From a bacterium (lineage in GTDB: Bacteria > Pseudomonadota > Alphaproteobacteria > Rhizobiales > Xanthobacteraceae): DNA of 7,709 nucleotides. The DNA is taken from positions 1 through 7,709 of the forward strand of contig JAQSDT010000078.1 in assembly GCA_029946075.1 (NCBI GenBank), written 5' to 3'. Each line of letters opens with the position of its first letter. The stretch's first letter is position 1. The position numbers were made by a program, and so were the translations under genes. The notes below the pieces were generated by a model. It was not told where the DNA came from. It made no database searches and saw only the letters and a program-made list of their open reading frames with translations. This document shows, piece by piece, positions 5,872-7,709 of this stretch.

Positions 5872-6605
5872 CGATGACCGAACTGCCCCGCGCGATGCTG
5901 ATCGACATGGACGACACCATCCTGTCGGCCTATGGCCGCCCGGAGATCGCATGGCACAACGTCGCCGCCGAATTTTCTGCCGAGTACGGCCCCTACACGT
6001 CGCAGCAGGTCGCCAACTCCGTGCTGAATTCCGCGCGCGCGTTCTGGTCGGCCGCCGGCGCCGAATGGCGGCTGAAGCTGGAAGAGGCGCGGCGCATCAC
6101 GGTGCGCAACGGATTTGCGGCGCTTGCCGACGGCGGGCACGCCTTGCCGGAAGATCTGGCGGTGCGGCTGGCGAACCGCTTCAACGCCTACCGCGAGGAG
6201 GAGATGTTCGTCTTCCCCGGCGCGCACGATGCCATCGACGCGTTGAAGGCGCGCGGCGTCAAGCTGGCGCTGGTGACCAACGGCGCAGCCGTTCCGCAGC
6301 GCGCCAAGGTCGACCGGTTTGCGCTGTCGCACCGTTTCGACCACATCCAGATCGAGGGCGAGCACGGCTTCGGCAAACCGGAGGAGCGCGCCTATCTGCA
6401 CGCGATGCAGGCGCTCGGCGTCACCGCGGCCGATACCTGGATGATCGGCGACAATCTGGAATGGGAAGTCGTGGCGCCGCAGCGGCTCGGCATCTATTCG
6501 ATCTGGATCGACGTGCACGGCGACGGCCTGCCCGCGGGCTCCGACATCAAGCCCGATCGCATCATCCGCTCGCTGACGGAACTACTGCCGGACGCGCCGC
6601 GATAG
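5862..6605 (+). CDS. HAD-superfamily hydrolase (probable small-molecule phosphatase)
   Basis: A 247-residue haloacid dehalogenase-type protein. Motif I is LIDMDDTIL (D15 nucleophile, D17 acid/base), motif II is LALVTNGA (T139), motif III is the Lys of FGKPEERAY (K172), and motif IV is IGDNLEWEV (D197, with Glu202 where many members have Asp). The helical cap between residues about 25 and 115 places it in the HAD-IA group, which includes phosphoglycolate phosphatases, nucleotidases such as YjjG and the flavin-pathway phosphatase YigB; the sequence alone does not decide the substrate. The ATG at 5862 overlaps the end of hemF by 10 bases; a second ATG at 5874, two bases past the hemF stop, is equally possible, and neither has a clear ribosome site. 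Overlap or near overlap indicates cotranscription with hemF. It converges on the TauE/SafE gene after 21 bp. Confidence 0.88.
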   Translation: MALAMTELPRAMLIDMDDTILSAYGRPEIAWHNVAAEFSAEYGPYTSQQVANSVLNSARAFWSAAGAEWRLKLEEARRITVRNGFAALADGGHALPEDLAVRLANRFNAYREEEMFVFPGAHDAIDALKARGVKLALVTNGAAVPQRAKVDRFALSHRFDHIQIEGEHGFGKPEERAYLHAMQALGVTAADTWMIGDNLEWEVVAPQRLGIYSIWIDVHGDGLPAGSDIKPDRIIRSLTELLPDAPR

Positions 6606-6619
6606 AGCGGCGGGCCGCT
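6606..6619. terminator. Small hairpin in the convergent gap, possible weak shared terminator
   Basis: AGCGG (6606-6610) pairs with CCGCT (6615-6619) around a CGGG loop, right after the HAD stop codon and just before the end of the oppositely directed gene. The position suits a shared terminator, but the stem is short and there is no T tract on either strand, so termination may be Rho-dependent or located elsewhere. Confidence 0.25.
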
Positions 6620-6626
6620 TGCCGGA

Positions 6627-7388
6627 TCAGTGCCGCAGCGCGCTCGTGATCATCACGACGCCGCCGGTGATCACGGCGGCATCGAGGATCGCGGTGTGGA
6701 TCCGCACCGGCATCCGCTCGACGAAGGCCTTGGCGAGGAATGCGCCGGGGATCGAGATGCCGCCGATCAGCACGGCGAACGCCAGCACCTGCGCGGTGAC
6801 GACGCCGGCCATGCCGAACACCGAAATCTTGACCACGCTGGTCGCCAGCGAAATCACGGCATCCGTGGCGATCACGGCCGCGCCTTCGAGCCCGGCCGCC
6901 ATCAGCAGCGACAGCAGGATCACACCGGAGCCCGACGTGCCGCCGACCACCACGCCATAACCGACGGCGCCTGCGGCCAGGCCGGCATCGCCGATGCGGA
7001 CCTCGTGATGCCGCAACAGCCGCCGCAGCGGTACGCTCAGGATCAGCATGCTGCCGATGACGAGCGCCGCGCCGGTGCCGGTCAGCCGCGTATAACCGAA
7101 AGCGCCGAGCGCCGTGGTCAGCACCGCAGCCGCAATCACGATAAGCGCCTTGCGGCGGTCCGCGTAGCGGACATAGGCGACGAAGCGGCTCATGTTCGTG
7201 AAGATCGAAGAGATCGCGATGATCGGCACGACGGGTTCGGCGCCGATCAGCGGCACAAGTACCAGCGGCATCAGCGCGCCGGTGCCGTACCCGGCGAGGC
7301 CGCCGATGACGGAGGCAAACAGCGCGACGACCGCAACCAGCAGGAGCTGCAGCAGCGAGGTGTCGGCGAAGCCGGAAAGCAGGTTCAC
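6627..7388 (-). CDS. Sulfite exporter TauE/SafE family (TSUP) membrane protein
   Basis: A 253-residue, very hydrophobic protein with about eight predicted membrane segments (roughly 12-34, 40-62, 80-98, 104-120, 136-160, 168-190, 197-220, 232-250). It shows the two-fold internal repeat of the TSUP family, each half carrying a glycine-rich motif: GGLAGYGTG (29-37) and GGTSGSG (149-155). Members move sulfur-containing or organic anions such as sulfite, sulfoacetate or thiosulfate across the inner membrane; the substrate here cannot be told and no sulfur genes lie nearby. The start is a GTG at 7388 whose bases overlap the TGA of the upstream gene (GTGA), and it lacks a ribosome site of its own, which suggests translational coupling to the CCA enzyme gene. 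No cysteine is present. Confidence 0.88.
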   Translation of the reverse strand: MNLLSGFADTSLLQLLLVAVVALFASVIGGLAGYGTGALMPLVLVPLIGAEPVVPIIAISSIFTNMSRFVAYVRYADRRKALIVIAAAVLTTALGAFGYTRLTGTGAALVIGSMLILSVPLRRLLRHHEVRIGDAGLAAGAVGYGVVVGGTSGSGVILLSLLMAAGLEGAAVIATDAVISLATSVVKISVFGMAGVVTAQVLAFAVLIGGISIPGAFLAKAFVERMPVRIHTAILDAAVITGGVVMITSALRH

Positions 7389-7709
7389 AGTCGGTGATCG
7401 CGGGTGAAGCGGGAAACGGTCTGGTCGGCGATATCAGACAGGGCTGGCGGATCGAGCGGGAAATCTGCCGCCAGCCAGGCGTCTTCCGCCAAGGTCAGCA
7501 CATGCCCGAGCGCCGGACCTTCGGCAATGCCGCGCGCGATGAAATCGGCGGCCTTCAACGGGAATTTCGGCGCGCGCCAGCGCTGCGGCAGCGTCGCCAG
7601 CTCCTGCCAGCGCGCGGCGCCCTTGGCCGCATTCGCCCGCGCCCAGGCCAGCATCAGCCGGTCGCGATAGGGATCCTCGCCGAGGCGATACAGCAATTGC
7701 CGCGCGCGG
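7385..7709 (-). CDS. Probable CCA tRNA nucleotidyltransferase / poly(A) polymerase family, C-terminal 107 residues (runs off right edge)
   Basis: The reverse strand is open from the window edge to a TGA at 7387-7385, 107 codons after one leading base. The visible part contains RQLLYRLGEDPYRDRLMLAW, then WRAPKFPLKAADFIARGIAEGP and ALGHVLTLAEDAWLAADFPL, which resembles the all-helical C-terminal body of class II CCA-adding enzymes, where the family keeps a D-[LF]-x-x-x-G-x-x-x-G-P pattern before the last helices. The catalytic head with its acidic motif lies outside the window, so the assignment rests on the tail alone. The enzyme would add or repair the 3' CCA end of tRNAs in the cytoplasm. 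It overlaps the TauE/SafE gene by 4 bp. Confidence 0.75.
   Translation of the reverse strand, partial: RARQLLYRLGEDPYRDRLMLAWARANAAKGAARWQELATLPQRWRAPKFPLKAADFIARGIAEGPALGHVLTLAEDAWLAADFPLDPPALSDIADQTVSRFTRDHRL

Noticed and set aside
4867..5952. A 361-codon minus-strand frame covering hemF and the repeat
   Set aside because: It is antisense to hemF. Its VIASEAKQSI and DCFVASLLAMT segments come from translating the palindromic repeat, a common source of false protein calls.
6630..7397. A 255-codon plus-strand frame opposite the TauE/SafE gene
   Set aside because: The product is rich in Asp, His, Arg and Gln with no hydrophobic core, while the opposite strand encodes a well-formed membrane protein.

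Overview
The window reads as chromosomal housekeeping DNA from a GC-rich alphaproteobacterium, most likely of the Bradyrhizobium/Rhodopseudomonas group (Nitrobacteraceae). The strongest pointer is the cytochrome bc1 operon, in which a Rieske gene is followed by one long gene encoding cytochrome b fused to cytochrome c1. This fbcFH arrangement is known from Bradyrhizobium japonicum. An imperfect palindrome of the type scattered through such genomes and GC-rich codon use throughout agree with this. No mobile element, phage, CRISPR or defence gene is visible.

Layout. On the minus strand, 3097 to 437 is fbcF (Rieske protein, GTG start) then fbcH (cytochrome b/c1). A hairpin lies between them, and a clear rho-independent terminator follows at 389-410. 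Beyond the terminator, still on the minus strand, is the N-terminal part of a dienelactone hydrolase family gene that runs off the left edge. A divergent intergenic region of about 280 bp (3098-3375) separates fbcF from a plus-strand run: trmL (wobble-base 2'-O-methyltransferase), queE (7-carboxy-7-deazaguanine synthase, CX14CX2C type) and a QueD/PTPS-family gene, all tightly packed. An 82-bp inverted repeat (4882-4963) fills most of the gap before hemF (oxygen-dependent coproporphyrinogen III oxidase), which overlaps or abuts a HAD-family phosphatase gene. On the right, facing this run, are a TauE/SafE-type membrane protein and, overlapping its start by 4 bp, the C-terminal end of a probable CCA tRNA nucleotidyltransferase gene that runs off the right edge.

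How the genes fit together. fbcF and fbcH make the three catalytic subunits of the respiratory bc1 complex; hemF supplies haem precursors under aerobic conditions, which the c1 and b haems ultimately need. trmL, queE and the QueD-like gene all concern modification of the tRNA wobble position (Nm34 and queuosine), and the CCA enzyme on the right also acts on tRNA.

I see no unmistakable undescribed system here. The observation most worth following is that the QueD-like protein lacks the catalytic cysteine of the family and carries an E-x-x-H-G-H motif, the pattern linked to the PTPS-III folate-pathway subgroup, although it sits beside queE. The palindromic repeat before hemF and the hairpins around fbcF are secondary points.
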